Positions 35,785 through 49,944 of a stretch of DNA of 64,000 nucleotides are shown piece by piece (position 1 is the first letter of the stretch; every line of letters starts with the position of its first letter). The stretch lies in assembly GCA_025093555.1 (NCBI GenBank), contig JAIWNF010000018.1:1-64000 (forward strand). Direction: 5' to 3'. The notes under the pieces were generated by a model. It was not told where the DNA came from. It worked only from the letters and a program-made list of their open reading frames with translations, and ran no database searches. Made by a program: the position numbers and the translations under genes. The stretch is from Circinella umbellata (lineage: Eukaryota > Mucoromycota > Mucoromycetes > Mucorales > Lichtheimiaceae).

Positions 35785-38290
35785 AGTCTTAAAGAAGTTG
35801 AGCTGCACGAATCTCATTGCCTTCTAATCCGCGTTTTTGTTCTGCAATGATTTTTACAATGAACATGTGTTGATAAAACGCTGTCTCATTGTGGTGGTAA
35901 GGTCTCCAGGCTGCTTTCCATTTATTTTCTAGTTTAAAAACAGCAGATAAATGCTTAGCAAGTCCTACAGACCACTCATGCCATACTTGATTTACTGTTT
36001 GAATGGTGCTGTCAAGCTCATCCTGTAGAGCCTCACTCGAACCACTTGCTGAATCTTGCACAGTCGGCGAACTGATGCTGAACCCCACGTTTTCTGTTCC
36101 CATAAATTCACCCATTAGGAGCACCAGGAACAAAACGAAGATAACCAGACATAAAACGGTCAAGCTTATTATGAAGCCCAGCTATTTCTTGCTTGGATTT
36201 GTGCCCGATGATGCATCTCTATTTTTGTATCTATGGTATCAAGTCTATGTTGTGCGAACTGCATGTGCCAAGGTTGATGCAAACTCAAACAAAGTCATTA
36301 CGCATGAATATAGTGTTACGTTTTGTGGGTAGCAAGATCTTCGGAGTAACTTTATGCAAGTAAAAAGTATATTTTGATAGAAGACTTTATACCTGTTTGT
36401 ATCACTAAGATTATATGATGAAGTGGGAATTCACGTTTTCGGTCTTTTTATGCCGAAACCACTAATAATGATAGTAATGAATAAGTTCTCAATTGATCAA
36501 AATGATAAGACTAATAATAACAACTTGTTTATTTATTGAAGAGAAGATATTGATAATAAAATAAAATAGAGAAAAGAGCTGTTAACTCGGGAAATTGTGT
36601 GAACTGAAGATCTTTTTAAAACTAAAATGGAGAGGCTATTTATACTGAAATATAAGTGACGAGTATTCACATAATGATGAAACTGTTGTCAAATAAAAAG
36701 AAAATTAAATAAAAGAAGAAACAATTGTTGTTATCTTTTATGAAATAACTTTATTCAGTGAGGAAATCTCAACAAGTATAATATAAAATGAAATAATAAT
36801 AAACAAATAAAACTTCAATAGGATGTCGAAACATTGGGTGTGTAGGAAACTGTTGGTGTAGTATAGCTCCATCTTGCGAAATGATGGTACGCATTGTTTT
36901 GAGAAGACGTAAGAAACCTTGGGCAGAAATTGACCTTTCGGGATTATCACCATTCTCAACCACGGGTCCACCTCAGGGAAAATCTTGGATTACAAAGATT
37001 CTGATGGCTCTACCAATGCCCGGGAAAGCCAGTACCGACCTTGCGTCGTAGGAAATCCGTTGACTGTACGGATCGAGCTTCTCGAAAACTTCATCCGATA
37101 ATGGCGTTCCATGTTTTGCATGTTCCAGCAACCATGGCGTCGCAATTGATCTTCTGTAGCACCACGCAATTCAGCATCTCGCGCACCTGAACCACGTCCT
37201 ACGTGGGTTGTATGCAAGCTAGTAATGTTGCATGTACGGAATGCCCGAACAATGGGATCATTCATTGTTAAATAAGCCATTTCTTTTTTTGGATTTTGAC
37301 CTTTTAGCAGTTTAATTCCATACCAGTCTTGGTTCTTAGTGAAATCTGGAAAATTCTCATTTGATATATGGAAGCGGTAGAAGAGATAAAAAGCAATAGC
37401 TCCAAATGCACATACCCGAACGTCTTTATGACGAATTGTTGCAAAATTTGATTGATTGCCATTGGAAAGAGTCTTTCCAAATTCCGTGTGAAATGTCAAC
37501 ACAGGACAACTGGTTGAACGTATTTCATCCTCGGGAAAACTCATTCCAAATAGATCTGCAAACTCTGCAAACCGCGAACGCTCACCACGAAGCATCATCA
37601 TATGATGCATCAAAAATGACGCACGGTTTCGCATTTCTGCTTCTGTTACGCGGTCAAAGAAGTATAATGAGACACTGACCATCTCATCGTAATTATATCC
37701 ATCGTTCAAAGTCCCAATACCACGATCAACATAAATTTCCACGACGGGTTTTGCGATTGTTGTGCATTTTTTCCTTATGTCATGTGTTAAGCTTTTGTCC
37801 ACCACTAACGACTTGATCCTGGTAAAGATCAATAATGACCTTGATATACTGCTGGTTGCTTTCATGACCCAAGCGGCATTGTTTCACCATCATCGCGCTT
37901 ACGCTTACGGTTACCCTCAGGTTGAAACGACCTCCTCCATAAACCGAAGAAGCTTTTGTTTCACTGACCATTTCATCAACCTTAAAAACACCAGGCTTAA
38001 CTTTGTAACGATATTCCTTTGCACATCAATCCTATTTATCTACATTATTCTATTTAGATAAACCTACACTTTGAAACTTATTACACTAAACTTAGAACTT
38101 ACAAGAAATCTTTGTTTTCTATTTTTATAGAAATTCTTCGTAACCTGGAACCTTTCTTTGAGATCAGTGACGCGCTGTTAGATCTTAACTTCCTTGGCTT
38201 GGTTTTCGACCGATACAGCAGCATGAGCAGAATGAAGATTGACAATCGAATCAGATGCTCAATTGGAAAAAGAAGATGTTGATGACGATT
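35785..38290 (-). pseudogene. Degenerate Crypton-like tyrosine recombinase with GCR1-type C-terminus
   Basis: Minus-strand pieces in order. An N-terminal segment (38280-37780) contains KVDEMVSETKAS and YGGGRF, with an in-frame TAA near 38185. The long frame 37865-36990 contains IYVDRGIGTLNDGYNYDEM, GWYG-type KNQDWYGIKLL, the HTTHVGRGSGARDAELRG block and HGCWNMQNMERHY, i.e. the H-x-x-R and terminal Y of a tyrosine recombinase. Next is a segment after a TAA (36996-36998) and a frameshift near 36960 (ERSISAQGFLRLLKTMRTII). Last is a C-terminal VWHEWSVGL...LENKWKAAWR domain like GCR1_C (36163-35789). At least two frame changes and two stops make it inactive. Cryptons insert by tyrosine recombination and lack terminal inverted repeats, so the element's ends cannot be placed. 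Confidence 0.75.
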
Positions 38291-39426
38291 GGTTGAATAG
38301 TTGTGATTTATTCAATAATAATAAAAAGTTACTTGGCAATAAAAAGCTTTATGGGTGAAAAGAGTAATTTATTAAGGCTCAACCAGGAGGATGACCTGGG
38401 TTACAACCCCGCAAAGCCAACTAGACACTAATGGATCGTAATCACTGTGGCTCAAAAGTAAAACGGATTAATGATAGGTAACAGATATAAACTTCTATAA
38501 TTATTAGCTGAACAAGGTTTCTTATGTGGGTGACATTAAGTATTAACTTGAGATAGGCCCAAAATTGTTTACAGAAACTCACATATTATATATATATATA
38601 ATATAATATGTTATGAAAGGAACCGTTTTCTTGTCACTAAAAACGTATAGTAATTCGAAAGAATTTTTTCTAAAGGACGTTCTGTGATCAAGCAGTAGGT
38701 TTATAACATCAATCCTTGGCTTTAATCTAAGCAAATGTAAGTTACTGATTGGGCATTGCTGTATAGGTGTCTCTTTTGGCTGAAGAACGCAAGAGTAGAA
38801 AACGATATTTTTTTCGTGTTGATGTTTTATTTTTCGGGCAACATAAATTTTCTTTCTAGTATGGCAATGTTTTATAGTTGCCTCTTCTTTGGGCACAAAT
38901 GATTGAAAGAAACAGTCAATAAAGATCTTATACGTAAAGGATTATTATTATTATTTTCTACATAGATTTTTATAAAAAAAAAAAGTATATACTATGAGCT
39001 GACATTGCATTTCAGAAAAAAAATAAGAATACTAATAGGTATTAGCATATATTTTACTATATAGAATAAAACACTGTCCCCTTGAATTATAAGAATAAAT
39101 ATACAGGTGTCGTCAACTCACATTAATAATTACATAGAAAAAAAAACTGGTCTAGGTTTTTGTGTAACCATGCAAAACTATTATGAATGGTATGGGAAGG
39201 ATGGGCTTACATTCCCAACCTATCGGATTAAATTATATTTGATTTTAACAAAAAAAAAAAAAGTCCCACCGAATTGTTTTGTTTATAAGATCAGGTGTCT
39301 AAATAGATCGGATGGTTTTACTCCGTGGTCTCATCTTTTACCGAATAAATGGGGAACCAAGTATAAAAGCATATAAATACACATGCATAAACCAAAAAGT
39401 TATCGAGAGGAAACAGAGTGATTACA
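38291..39426. other. Intergenic between Crypton remnant and alpha-glucosidase
   Basis: A GC-richer patch at 38380-38440 (CAACCAGGAGGATGACCTGG) may still belong to the mobile element. An AT-rich part with an (AT)n tract at 38588-38606 follows. ORFs 38896-38579 and 39107-39376 are not recognised. The last 100 bp should be the alpha-glucosidase core promoter. Confidence 0.4.
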
Positions 39427-42400
39427 ATGCGAATCTTTCTTTTACTTTTCACTATTGTGGGAATTTCTCCTCAACTTATATACAGTCAAACAACAGAACA
39501 TTATAATAAAGATGTTTTTCATATGGTACCTACAAATGATTCTTTATTACAAGAACAATATTCAAATTATGGTATATAATATTATATAATACATGAGTTT
39601 TTTTTTCAGAAAATCTTTTATTCACAATTTCTGCTATTATAACAAAAGATGTAAACGCTGCCGCTCCTGGATACATTGTTAATGGTGATACTGTTAGTAC
39701 AAAGTCAGGATTCCAAATACCATTGACAATAAAACCAGGTCCAGCTGATTTTTATGGTAAAACCATCAAAGATCTTATTGTTCAGGTCGATTATGAGACG
39801 GCTGATCGACTTCGTGTTAAAGTAAGCTTCTTTTCTTATATATTTGTGTACTCTTTCTGAAATGTATTTACTCAATACACATACTGTTTAGATAAGCGAC
39901 AAAGAACAGAAACAAGTTCCTGTACCCGACTCGCCACTTGGGTTACAACGTCCCAAACCACCAGCTGAGCCATTCAAAAATCCTAACTACCGATTCTCAT
40001 ATACACCAGATCCATTCAGTTTTAAAGTGACTCGAGTCAGTGATGATGTTGTGATATTTGACACGACAGATTATCCTTTAGTGTTTGAAGATCAATACTT
40101 GGAATTGACAACAAAAGTACCTGACGATGCAAATATTTATGGATTTGGTGAAACAACATTGCCTTCATTCCGCCGGAATAATAAATTAGTACGTATTTTA
40201 CTTTATTATTGTTGTTATTATTTGTTGCAAAACGAATAAAAGGAGATAGATAAATAGATTTAGGCTCTTGATATAATTTAAATATGTTGTATTAAAAAAA
40301 AATTGTAGAATGTCACTACTGTGTTTGCACGAGATATTGCATGTCCGTAAGTAAAAAGGAATAAATATGTATATATAAAATGATCAAGTTTTAAATACAT
40401 ATCCGTGTATTTAAAATATTTGTTCAATCTTGATAGATTCTATGAAAACATTTATGGAGCTCATCCAATGGCAACAGAAATTCGTGATGGAAAAGCGCAT
40501 GGTATATTTTTACTGACTGCACACGGATTAGATGTATTTACTGTTGAGGGTCGAATTACTTTCAAGATTATCGGTGGTATATTTGAATTCTACTTTTTTG
40601 TTCCTCAAGATAATAAACCGAATTCAGTCGTACAATCATTCACGGATTTGGTGGGAAAACCTATGATGATCTGTAAATTTTTTTTTCTTATAGTTTTAAA
40701 AATACCACACTAATGAAAACTCCCTATCAATTATTAACACTATAATCAATCATATTCTATAGCACATTGGTTCCTTGGATTTCAACATTGCCGATGGGGA
40801 TATAATGATATTGAAGACGTTGAAGAAGTTGTCCGAAAGTATAAAGAACACGACATTCCATGTAAGTACATATATATATACGTATTTTCTTTTTAAATAC
40901 AACATTCAATTGTATATAATCAGTTGTTATTTCATCATCTTACTTAAATATATGTATATCGATTAATTACTATCTTAGTGGAAGTCAACTGGGTGGATAT
41001 TGGTAATAATTGAGTATAATAATTAAAACATCAAAAAATTGTGAATTCAACAAGCTCACAATTTATTGCCATATCGAATTTTTTTTTTGTTAATAGATTA
41101 TATGGATAAGTTCAAAGACTTTACATTCGATCCAATTCATTTTCCTGAGTATAGAATGAAAGAATTGAGTGATCATTTACATGCCAATAAACAAAGAATG
41201 GTATTAATGGTGGACGCTGGAAAAGCATATATGAGTAAATATGAACCTTATATTCGAGGAGCTGAACTTGACGTGTTTATGAAAAATCCAGGTAATGGCT
41301 GTCTTTATTTAATAGCATTACTATTATTAATTCCTACTTGTTGCTCGTATATAATATATTAAAGGCTTATATATATATATTAGATGGATCAAACTATGTT
41401 GGTGAGGTTTGGCCCGGATATACTGTTTTTCCTGACTGGTTCCATCCAAACGCAAGTAAATACTGGGATTATGAGATTGGATCCTTTATGGGTCGAATGG
41501 GGGTACGTACAATATAAATTACGAAAAATTGATACGTATTCGTTTATATATATATATATATATTATTAATAATAATCTAAAACAATAATTTATATATAAA
41601 GTTGGATGGATTATGGATAGATATGGATGAACCATCTTCTTTCTGTTTGGGATCATGTGGGTCAGGTAAGATGGATCAATTACCACCTAGTTTTGAACCT
41701 TGGACATTACCTGAAGAACAGCAATATACAATGCATATGTATGAGGAACAGGCATTAAAAGAACTAGCAAAAACTGTAAGCCCAGAAGAATCACGTAATC
41801 TGTTGTACCCGAAATATACAATTCGCAGCATGGGAGGCAATTTATCAGAAAAAACAGCAGCAATGATTGCCTATCATTATAATGACATTCCACATTACGA
41901 TTTACATAATCTTTATGGACATGCCGAATGTAGTATTACACGAAATGTAAGTCAAATTGAATTATATCTTACTATGTATCTATGAAAAAGAAGAAAGTTT
42001 AAATGATTGATTTTATTATATTAGGCCATGTTAAAATATAAACCCAATGAACGACCATTCATCATCAGTCGATCCACATTTTCAGGGTATATAAAATATA
42101 TACATTTTTTTTTCTTTTTTTTTTTTGTAAGTCAACATACGTATTCTTAAATATTTTTAAAACAAATATATAGATCGGGTTCGTATGCTGGTCATTGGAT
42201 GGGTAAAATATACTATGTTATATTATAATCAGGGGAAAAAAAAGATATTATTTTAACCTAAACAGCTAACATTTTTTTTTTTATTTCTTTATTCTAGGTG
42301 ATAATTGGTCTTACTGGTCTTATTTGAAAGCTTCCATTGTTGAATTATTCAATATCCAAATGTTTGGAATTTCTTATAGCGGATCAGATATTTGTGGATT

Positions 42401-43423
42401 TAATGCTAATACAACAGAAGAATTATGTACTCGTTGGATGCAACTTGGTTCATTCTATCCGTTTGCTCGAAATCATAATGGTAAATTTTTTTTTTAAAAA
42501 AAAAAGGAAGGAGGGGGGGCGAGGCGGATGATGTATATATTACTATTATTTATTTTGTAATATTGATAATAATGCTATTTATATACCTAGTTAAAGGAGC
42601 AATTTCACAAGAACCTTACCAGTGGGAATCCACAGCCGAAGCAAGTCGTAAAGCACTTTGTGTTCGTTATGCATTATTACCCTACTTGTACACTCTTTTC
42701 GAAGAATCGAATCGTCTTGGTACAGGTGTATGGCGACCTCTCATATTTGAATATCCCGAGATAAATTCTTATTTGACTAATGATGAGCAGGCATTAATTG
42801 GTACCGATATTCTTTTAACTCCTGTTTTAACTGAAAATGCTGTATCCGTCCAAGGACAATTTCCACCGGGACATTCTTGGTACGATTGGTATACATATGA
42901 GCGTATTACGACATCATCATCATCATTATCATATCATAAAGAAGAAGAAGAATGGATAACTCTTGATGCACCATTGACACATATTCCTGTTCATATCCGT
43001 GGTGGTTCTATATTACCACTCAAAGATCCAAAGATTGTGGTTCAGGACACATATAATTCACCTTATACATTATTGATTGCATTGGATGAAAAACAAACTG
43101 CTAATGGAAGATTATATATTGATGATGGACATTCGGTCGAACAACCCAAAGTATCTAGTATTATTTTCAAAATGGATGAAAAGAAACAAATTCTTACTGT
43201 GGATGGTACATTTGGTTATTCTCAAGCTGAACGATTAAACACTATCAAAATTATTGGTGGACACTCATTATGGACAAAAGCTATTCATGATAATGGGGAG
43301 GAACATGAACTTGTTATAGTCAATGATGGAACAAATAATGATAACAAGGGTGTTATTGTGTTAGTAATAGAAAATGCAAATATTGATTTAACCACGGGAC
43401 CCTTTAATATCAAATTTCATTGA
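39427..43423 (+). CDS. Secreted alpha-glucosidase, glycoside hydrolase family 31
   Basis: Fourteen exons: 39427-39571, 39610-39821, 39892-40188, 40309-40346, 40437-40672, 40763-40861, 40979-41002, 41097-41291, 41384-41502, 41602-41946, 42025-42086, 42174-42202, 42298-42480 and 42591-43423. They join to 2817 nt (938 aa). Residues 1-20 are a signal peptide ([20 protein letters not shown]). Family blocks in order are [39 protein letters not shown], the nucleophile block [10 protein letters not shown] (Asp462), [22 protein letters not shown] (acid/base Asp602) and RNHN. The enzyme hydrolyses terminal alpha-1,4-glucosyl bonds of maltose, dextrins and starch outside the cell. The nucleophile block has Asp where many family members have Asn. 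Very short exons (24 and 29 nt) flank catalytic segments. Confidence 0.95.
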
Positions 43424-43550
43424 TATTTTCCTTTTATGGATTTTTTTTTTTTTTTTTTTTTGATGTTCTTTGTTTTTCCTTTCTCTTTGTATCTTTTTTC
43501 TTTTTCTTTTTTTTTTTTTTTCTGTATCAAATAAATAAGTAAAAGTGACA

Positions 43551-46500
43551 ATGGCAACAACACCATTCATAAATGAGATTCTAAGTAAATATTATTTTAG
43601 TACGATAATATCAAAACTTATTGGATGGAAAAAAAATTAATAATAATAATTACTGTTATTACAGCACTTGTAAAGGAAGGCATTGTACTAGTAGATACAC
43701 ATACAGAACAGCCATCCCATATTTTACCTTTACTTACAAGTATTTTAACAAAAGCAGAAACAATTAGTAAAATACTTGAACTTTCTGCAATAGATATTGA
43801 AATGTTGGAACAATATGGTACAACTATTATTATTATTATTATTTTAATATCTAAAAGAATTATTTCTTATATCTTGTTTTTTTTTTTTTTTTGATTGTTA
43901 TCGTATAAACATTTATTATATTCATAAGGAAAAGAATTATGGTTTAGAGCAATCAAAATAAAAGATTTTGTTTCATCAGTAGCAACATATGAAGTAATCG
44001 CTACATGTAATAATGAAATATAACTATAACAAAGTATTTTTATATATTTTTATATATTTATTGATTGTTTGTTGTTAATTTTTTTTATAGTACGAGAAAT
44101 CGGATATCAAATGACTCGACCTATTGTAGAATCATATACTTCTGGTTCAAGTGAATGTAAGAACAATAGTATCGATAACGGATATTTACGTACCGATTGA
44201 TCAATAATTTAATTATTATTAATAGTTTGGATGTATCAATTGGAAATGGCAAGTGCACTTGGAAAAGCATGGATAGGTAATTATGTGGTATTATTAGTAT
44301 TATATTTATATTTCAATGATTTATATATGCGTGACCTATCATTCTTTCATTATAAAATTAGACGCTGGAAATTATAAACGTGCTCAAATTGCTTTTGAAG
44401 ATGCTGAAAATGTATGTATCTTTATTATTGTTTGTATAATTTTACTGTTCTTTCCCGTTTCTTTTGCTTATATTTTTACTCTGATTAAAAAAAAAAAATT
44501 TAAATAGTATGACTCTCAACTCGAAACAAGCGGTTCTATGGTCGATATGGACAAAATCATGTATCAAGCTGGTTGTCGATTGAAATTTTATATGTTTAAA
44601 GCAGAACTCGTATGTCTTATTATTGTACACAGTTTTTAAACTTTTAAAACGATAATAAACGTTTAAATATTAATAATACGTAATGACATAAAAAAAATAT
44701 ATTATTATACAAATAACATAGGAAACTCAACGTGACAATATGGAAAAAGCAAAGAGCTTGTTCACTAACGCTGTGGGTTAGTTTTACTATTTATATACTT
44801 TTAATCCTATCGATTCTTTAATGTATGATAGTATGATTAAAATGAAGTATTATTATTATTAATATTCAAATTTATTATCATTAATAGACTACTGTGTCAG
44901 CAATCGACAGATTATTGATGATAATAATCATATCAAGGTTAGAAAGAAGAACAACATTTAATTTATCAAGTTCTTTCTAATAAAACAATTGATTACCAAT
45001 TATGTATAGAACGAATTTCTTTGTCGAGTTGGGACTTCAATCAGTCAAAAACTATTAAAAGATTCAAAACCTAAAGCTTGTTTAGAACTAATCAGTCAAA
45101 TATTTACAAAATTACAATATGGATCTTGTAATCAAGAGTTCATGGTAAAAAGTTTTATTTATTATACCTATTAACTTTTTAGTAATATAAAAAAATAATC
45201 AACGTTGATGAAAAGATAATTAACTTTCAAGGATACAATAACAATGAAAAAAAAAAAAAAAAGAAATTGGTCTTGGAAACTATAGGTTAATATTACGAAA
45301 AAAAGAAACTATTGATTGATATTATATTTACTTGAGTATTTTAATAAAATATTATTAGGTCGTGCTGCATTAAGTTTAGATGCATTATCATTGGAATCTT
45401 CTTTACAAGCTATTTTACTTGAACTTATTCAAGATATCACATCTACTTATCAAGTACGTAAACATATATATACATATCATTATTATTTTTTCTTAATACA
45501 ATTGTAATAATAGATTTTCAATCAATAACCCCTATATGAATAGAATATAAATGAAACCAAAGAATATCATATTGCAAAATTAACAATCTTATGTAAAGGA
45601 GAATTTTTTCAAAAGAAACAAGAATCATTTGATATTGAGAATATCATGGTGGAAATTGGTAATTTTAAATAAAAAAGAAACATGTTTAAGAATATTTTAA
45701 TCATACTACGTATTTGCGTTTCTTATAAAAGCTTTTTTTGAAGCGATGGAAAGTTTTCCATTGGATACGGAAACAACTTGGCTTAGTTAGTAAGTTCTTT
45801 ATGTTGTTTCAATAATAATAATAATTACTTTTGTTTTCTTGATAAAAATAATAACAACAACATGCCACAGTCTAGTCACTTTGTCACGATTAATGTTTGG
45901 TTCCTTAAGGTATTAAATTATAAAAAGTTTAAAGTTATTACTACAAGAAATTGTTATATTTGTAACAGATATTTGATCAATCATGTAAAACATTATGTTT
46001 TTATTTTACATATAATAAATAGTATGGAAACAATTAGTAATGGACTTGATATTATACTTCAAAGACGTCGAGCCATGATTTTCGATCAAGAAATGGAAGA
46101 TCAACAAGAAAAAGAACACCACTCGTCATTGATAAGTATTGGAGATCTTTATTTAACTAAATTGCATGTAGTGTCAGAAGCTGTTCGTCATTATCATGAT
46201 ATATCATCTTCTTCGACAACCACATCTATTGAATCAATTGAACAACCATTAAAAAAGATAGTGAATGGTAAATTGTTTTTATTAGATCATTATTGTGTGA
46301 ATATATAGGGGGAATAAAACAAATTATATTTTTCTACTATAGTAAGACAACTTTTTTTTTTATCTCATGTATAGATATATTTATGGATAAGCAAGAAATT
46401 TCGCCAACTGTCATTTCAGCATGTCAAATGGTAAGATGAATAATACTGTGTATGTGTATATAAAATAAACTATTATCCATGACTTAAAAATCCAATTAAT

Positions 46501-49500
46501 TAACTTTAGATACTATGGAGAACTGGAGACGTATTTTATAAGGTATTTGATTATTATTATTACTCTTATTATGTTTTTATACTATTCACTTACACTTGTA
46601 ATAATAATAATGATTTATTAGAAAAAGAATTATGTCAATGCTTTATATTGGTATAAACAAACTCGTGCATTATCCATGCCGTCCACATCATTGTGCAAAA
46701 ATAATAAAAACAGTCTTATTCTCGCAAGACAATTGACACAATGCTGTCTTTTTATGAATGATAATCGATTGGAGGAAGCATTGGAGTATTTATCAGAATC
46801 AATGATAGAATGTTGTAAACATTGTATGGCCATAGATTATTTATTGGAGGCTACAATTCATCTAAAAAAAGATCATAAAGAAGACGACGACACTAATTCT
46901 GCTGTTCCACAAGGTAATAATAACCTAATCATTTTTTCCAACAACGAAACTTCTTCATCATTATTTACACAAATTATATTATATTGTCTCTCTCATGATA
47001 ACAATGTATAGTTATTTCAAGCTTAAACAAATTACAAAATTCAAATGGATTTACCATTGATATGCTTTTAGAATTAGCATCGGTTACATTCAAGGTATGT
47101 AGAAAATTTTCTTATTCATTTATTTCTGACTTGTTTGAATTATATGTTTACATAATTTTTTTTTGGGGGATGGGCGTGTTTACTAGTCATCATTTTCATC
47201 AAAGAACAAAAAAATTATATTGAATAACATTATACAAGGACCAATGAATGTATTGATGAAAACATCTAGTATCATGATAAACCATACTCATTTAATTAAG
47301 ATACTTCAAATTTTACGGTAATTACGTACCTTTTTTTTTAACACGCATACACAAAAAGAATCATCTATGTTTATATAACAGATATCTCATGTTTTTTTTT
47401 TGTATAATTCATTAGTTGGATTGTATGTACAAATCATTCATTTGAACAACTGCTAGCAATAGTTCAAAGTCGAAATATTGGGTATAAACGTTTTTATTTT
47501 ATTTTATTTTATTTTATTTTTGATCTTTTGTAATTATTGATAATTATCATTATATATACAATAAAAAAAAAGAGACGAAACAGTAAATAATATTCAAGAC
47601 ATTTGTGAAACCATTAATCCAAGGTAAAAAAAAAAAAAAGGGTGTTCTATTTAAAATCATATACAAACATAAAACTAATATTATTTTATTATTAAAAAAA
47701 ATTACATCAATACGTAGCCTCCGATATTATTTGTAAAGCATTCGTAGATCATATAGATGTTCATTCATCAAATGAATTTCAATTATTAACAACATGGTTT
47801 ATAAGTGCAGGTTTTATAATCAAATTATTCAAAAAAAATTATATCACTCTAATCATTGATGGAGGAAAACCAGAATGGATTATATTTAATATTAAATTAT
47901 TTATATTCATAGCATGGAATTTAGGATTACAATGTTGTGAATGTGAAATGGGTTATCGTGGACGTCAATTCCTATTAACTGCATGCAAGGTAATTGATAA
48001 TAATAAATAGATAATCAAGTTTTTTTTTTGATCTAAAGATAATATATTTACTTAATTTAAATGGTAGCTTATTAAAGTAACGGAAAATAACACGATTCAA
48101 ATGATGAATGATCGTCAACGAGCAAGTTTATTCATGTGTCTTGTAGCAAGACAATTATCTGGAAACAGTCAAGTAATTGTTATCATTTGATAATTAGTAG
48201 GAGATTATTATAGTAAACATTTAATTTAGGAGTAATAAATAAACTAATAATAGTCATTCGATTTCATATAGATTTCAGACCAAGAAGAGATTTTATCTAT
48301 CACTCAAAAACTAGCTCATGATGAAAACAACAGTAACGGTGATGGAATTATATCATCATCTTCTACTACTACTACAGAAGCCATTGATCTACTACAAAAA
48401 CAAGAATCATTTAATGGTGTACTACAAATTTTTCAAGTGGAAGCATTGATATCATTAAAAAGATTTGATAAAGTTATTCAATCTATTGAAAATTGTTGTA
48501 AAGTAGCATCTAATTTATCTCATTTATATCTTTGTGAACGTCTTGTTGGTAAGCTTTCTCTTCATATGCAAAAAATTAAATAGTGTGTAACAATAAATAT
48601 TCATGCTTTTTTAACACACCCCAGAATCTGTTCTTCAAAGTCAACATTCTTCAAAACAAGGTAAAAATAAAATAAAATAAAATAAAATAAATATATTTTC
48701 TCACGCGAGTTTTTCTCAATGGGGTGTTGATTAAGATGGATTAAAAGTGCTCCAGGTAAATAAAAACAACACGTCATTCATTGAAAAAACTTTAAGCTAA
48801 ATTATTATTATTATTATTAATTTAGAAAATCATTTTATTATATCAAAAACAATATTCAGAACAAAGACAACAATGGAATAATAATAATAATGGTGTTGTA
48901 AAAAAAGCATTTATTGAACGTTATAGTAAATGGATTCGATTATTGGTATCTACAGCTTTAGCAGTGAGTAAAGAAACAGGATTTCAATGTCTCGAAGAAA
49001 CATATAATTATTTGAAACAACATGGTGTTTCTATGGTAAACATATTTGTATATATATTTTTTTTATTTATTTTTTGGGTTGTTTTTACTGATGTAAATTA
49101 ATGTTTTCACGGAAAGAACTATCCCGAAAGTGAATTGTATTATTTAGTTGTTGTAGCTTGGAATGAGGGTATCACATGGTTTCAGTAAGTTTTTTATTTC
49201 CCAGTGTACAATGGTTTGTATATATATATATATATATATATAGTCTGATGATTTTTTTTTTTTTTGGTTTATCCAGCGCCAATGATAATAATCATGGTAG
49301 CGCGTGGTGTAAATTAGCATTTGATTTGTTATCCTTATACAATGACACAAATCAAAAGGAGTCATTAAAACAAAAGGTTCATATTACAAAAAGTTTATTT
49401 TGTCTCCATATTATAATATTATATAACTTATACTTCCCCTCCCTTCTTTCCAAAATGAATATGGAGTAGTTAACTCAAGCATACGCTAATTTATGCATAA

Positions 49501-49519
49501 AGAAAGTGATGTCATGATG
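43551..49519 (+). CDS. Spo22/Zip4 (TEX11)-like meiotic TPR protein
   Basis: About 32 small exons. Those placed are 43551-43584, 43665-43817, 43929-44006, 44091-44156, 44226-44276, 44362-44411, 44508-44609, 44722-44776, 44888-44937, 45010-45144, 45359-45453, 45544-45658, 45732-45789, 45871-45909, 45969-46267, 46375-46430, 46510-46542, 46622-46913, 47012-47094, 47187-47317, 47416-47481, 47573-47623, 47718-47810 and 47913-47989. Eight more follow, to the stop at 49517-49519. The helical repeats, AWNLGLQCCE..., LIKVTENNTI..., and the C-terminal YPESELYYLVVVAWNEGITWF segment match the SPO22 (ZIP4/TEX11) family, which promotes crossovers and synapsis in meiosis. Two junctions do not keep phase by simple splicing (45144/45359 and 47623/47718); a donor at 45128 would repair the first. 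The start is inferred. Confidence 0.75.
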
Positions 49520-49705
49520 ATATTAGCATAGAAGAAGAATCGAAATATTCTAATGACTTTTTTTTTTTTATACAAGGGTTTCAAAAAATATATATATATA
49601 AAAAAAAAAAGGGAAGGGGTGGGTGGTTGTATAAATTCTCATTTTTATATAATAAATTACTTTTCTTTTTAATTATATAACAAAAAAAAAGAAACAAAAG
49701 AAACC
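49520..49705. promoter_or_regulatory. Short intergenic/promoter of B12D-like gene
   Basis: 186 bp of A/T runs between the Spo22-like stop and the next ATG; it must hold the terminator of one gene and the promoter of the next. No box is assignable. Confidence 0.4.
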
Positions 49706-49944
49706 ATGGCTCTTATTGGACATTATTTGAATCGTAAGACGATGCCAAAGGAAGTTGTTCCTTTGGTAACCTTTGTTGGTGGTGCTATTACAAGTTAGTT
49801 AAACTGTTTTCCCTTTTTTAACAATACTATCAAATAGGTATTTAATGAATATATTATATAGTTGGTGTTATTGCAGGATTTAGAAAACTTGTTCGCGATC
49901 CTGATATCAGACGTCAAGGTCATCAACAAGCACATCCCAAGTAA
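49706..49944 (+). CDS. B12D/NDUFA4-type small mitochondrial membrane protein
   Basis: Exons 49706-49793 and 49862-49944 give a 56-residue protein. After a basic start (LNRKTMPKE) comes one membrane helix (VVPLVTFVGGAITIGVIAGF), then RKLVRDPDIRR, which matches the P-x-PLxxxxGxxxx...R....DPDvR pattern of the B12D family (MLRQ/NDUFA4-like, associated with respiratory complexes I/IV). Inner-mitochondrial-membrane location is inferred from the family. It was found from its splice pattern, being too short for ordinary ORF thresholds. The frame is intact, the ATG context AACCATGGC is good, and the intron is 68 bp (GTTAGT...ATATAG). Confidence 0.75.

Noticed and set aside
38380..38440. Possible tRNA-like GGGTTACAACCCC loop
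   Set aside because: No matching acceptor, anticodon or D-arm could be built around it.
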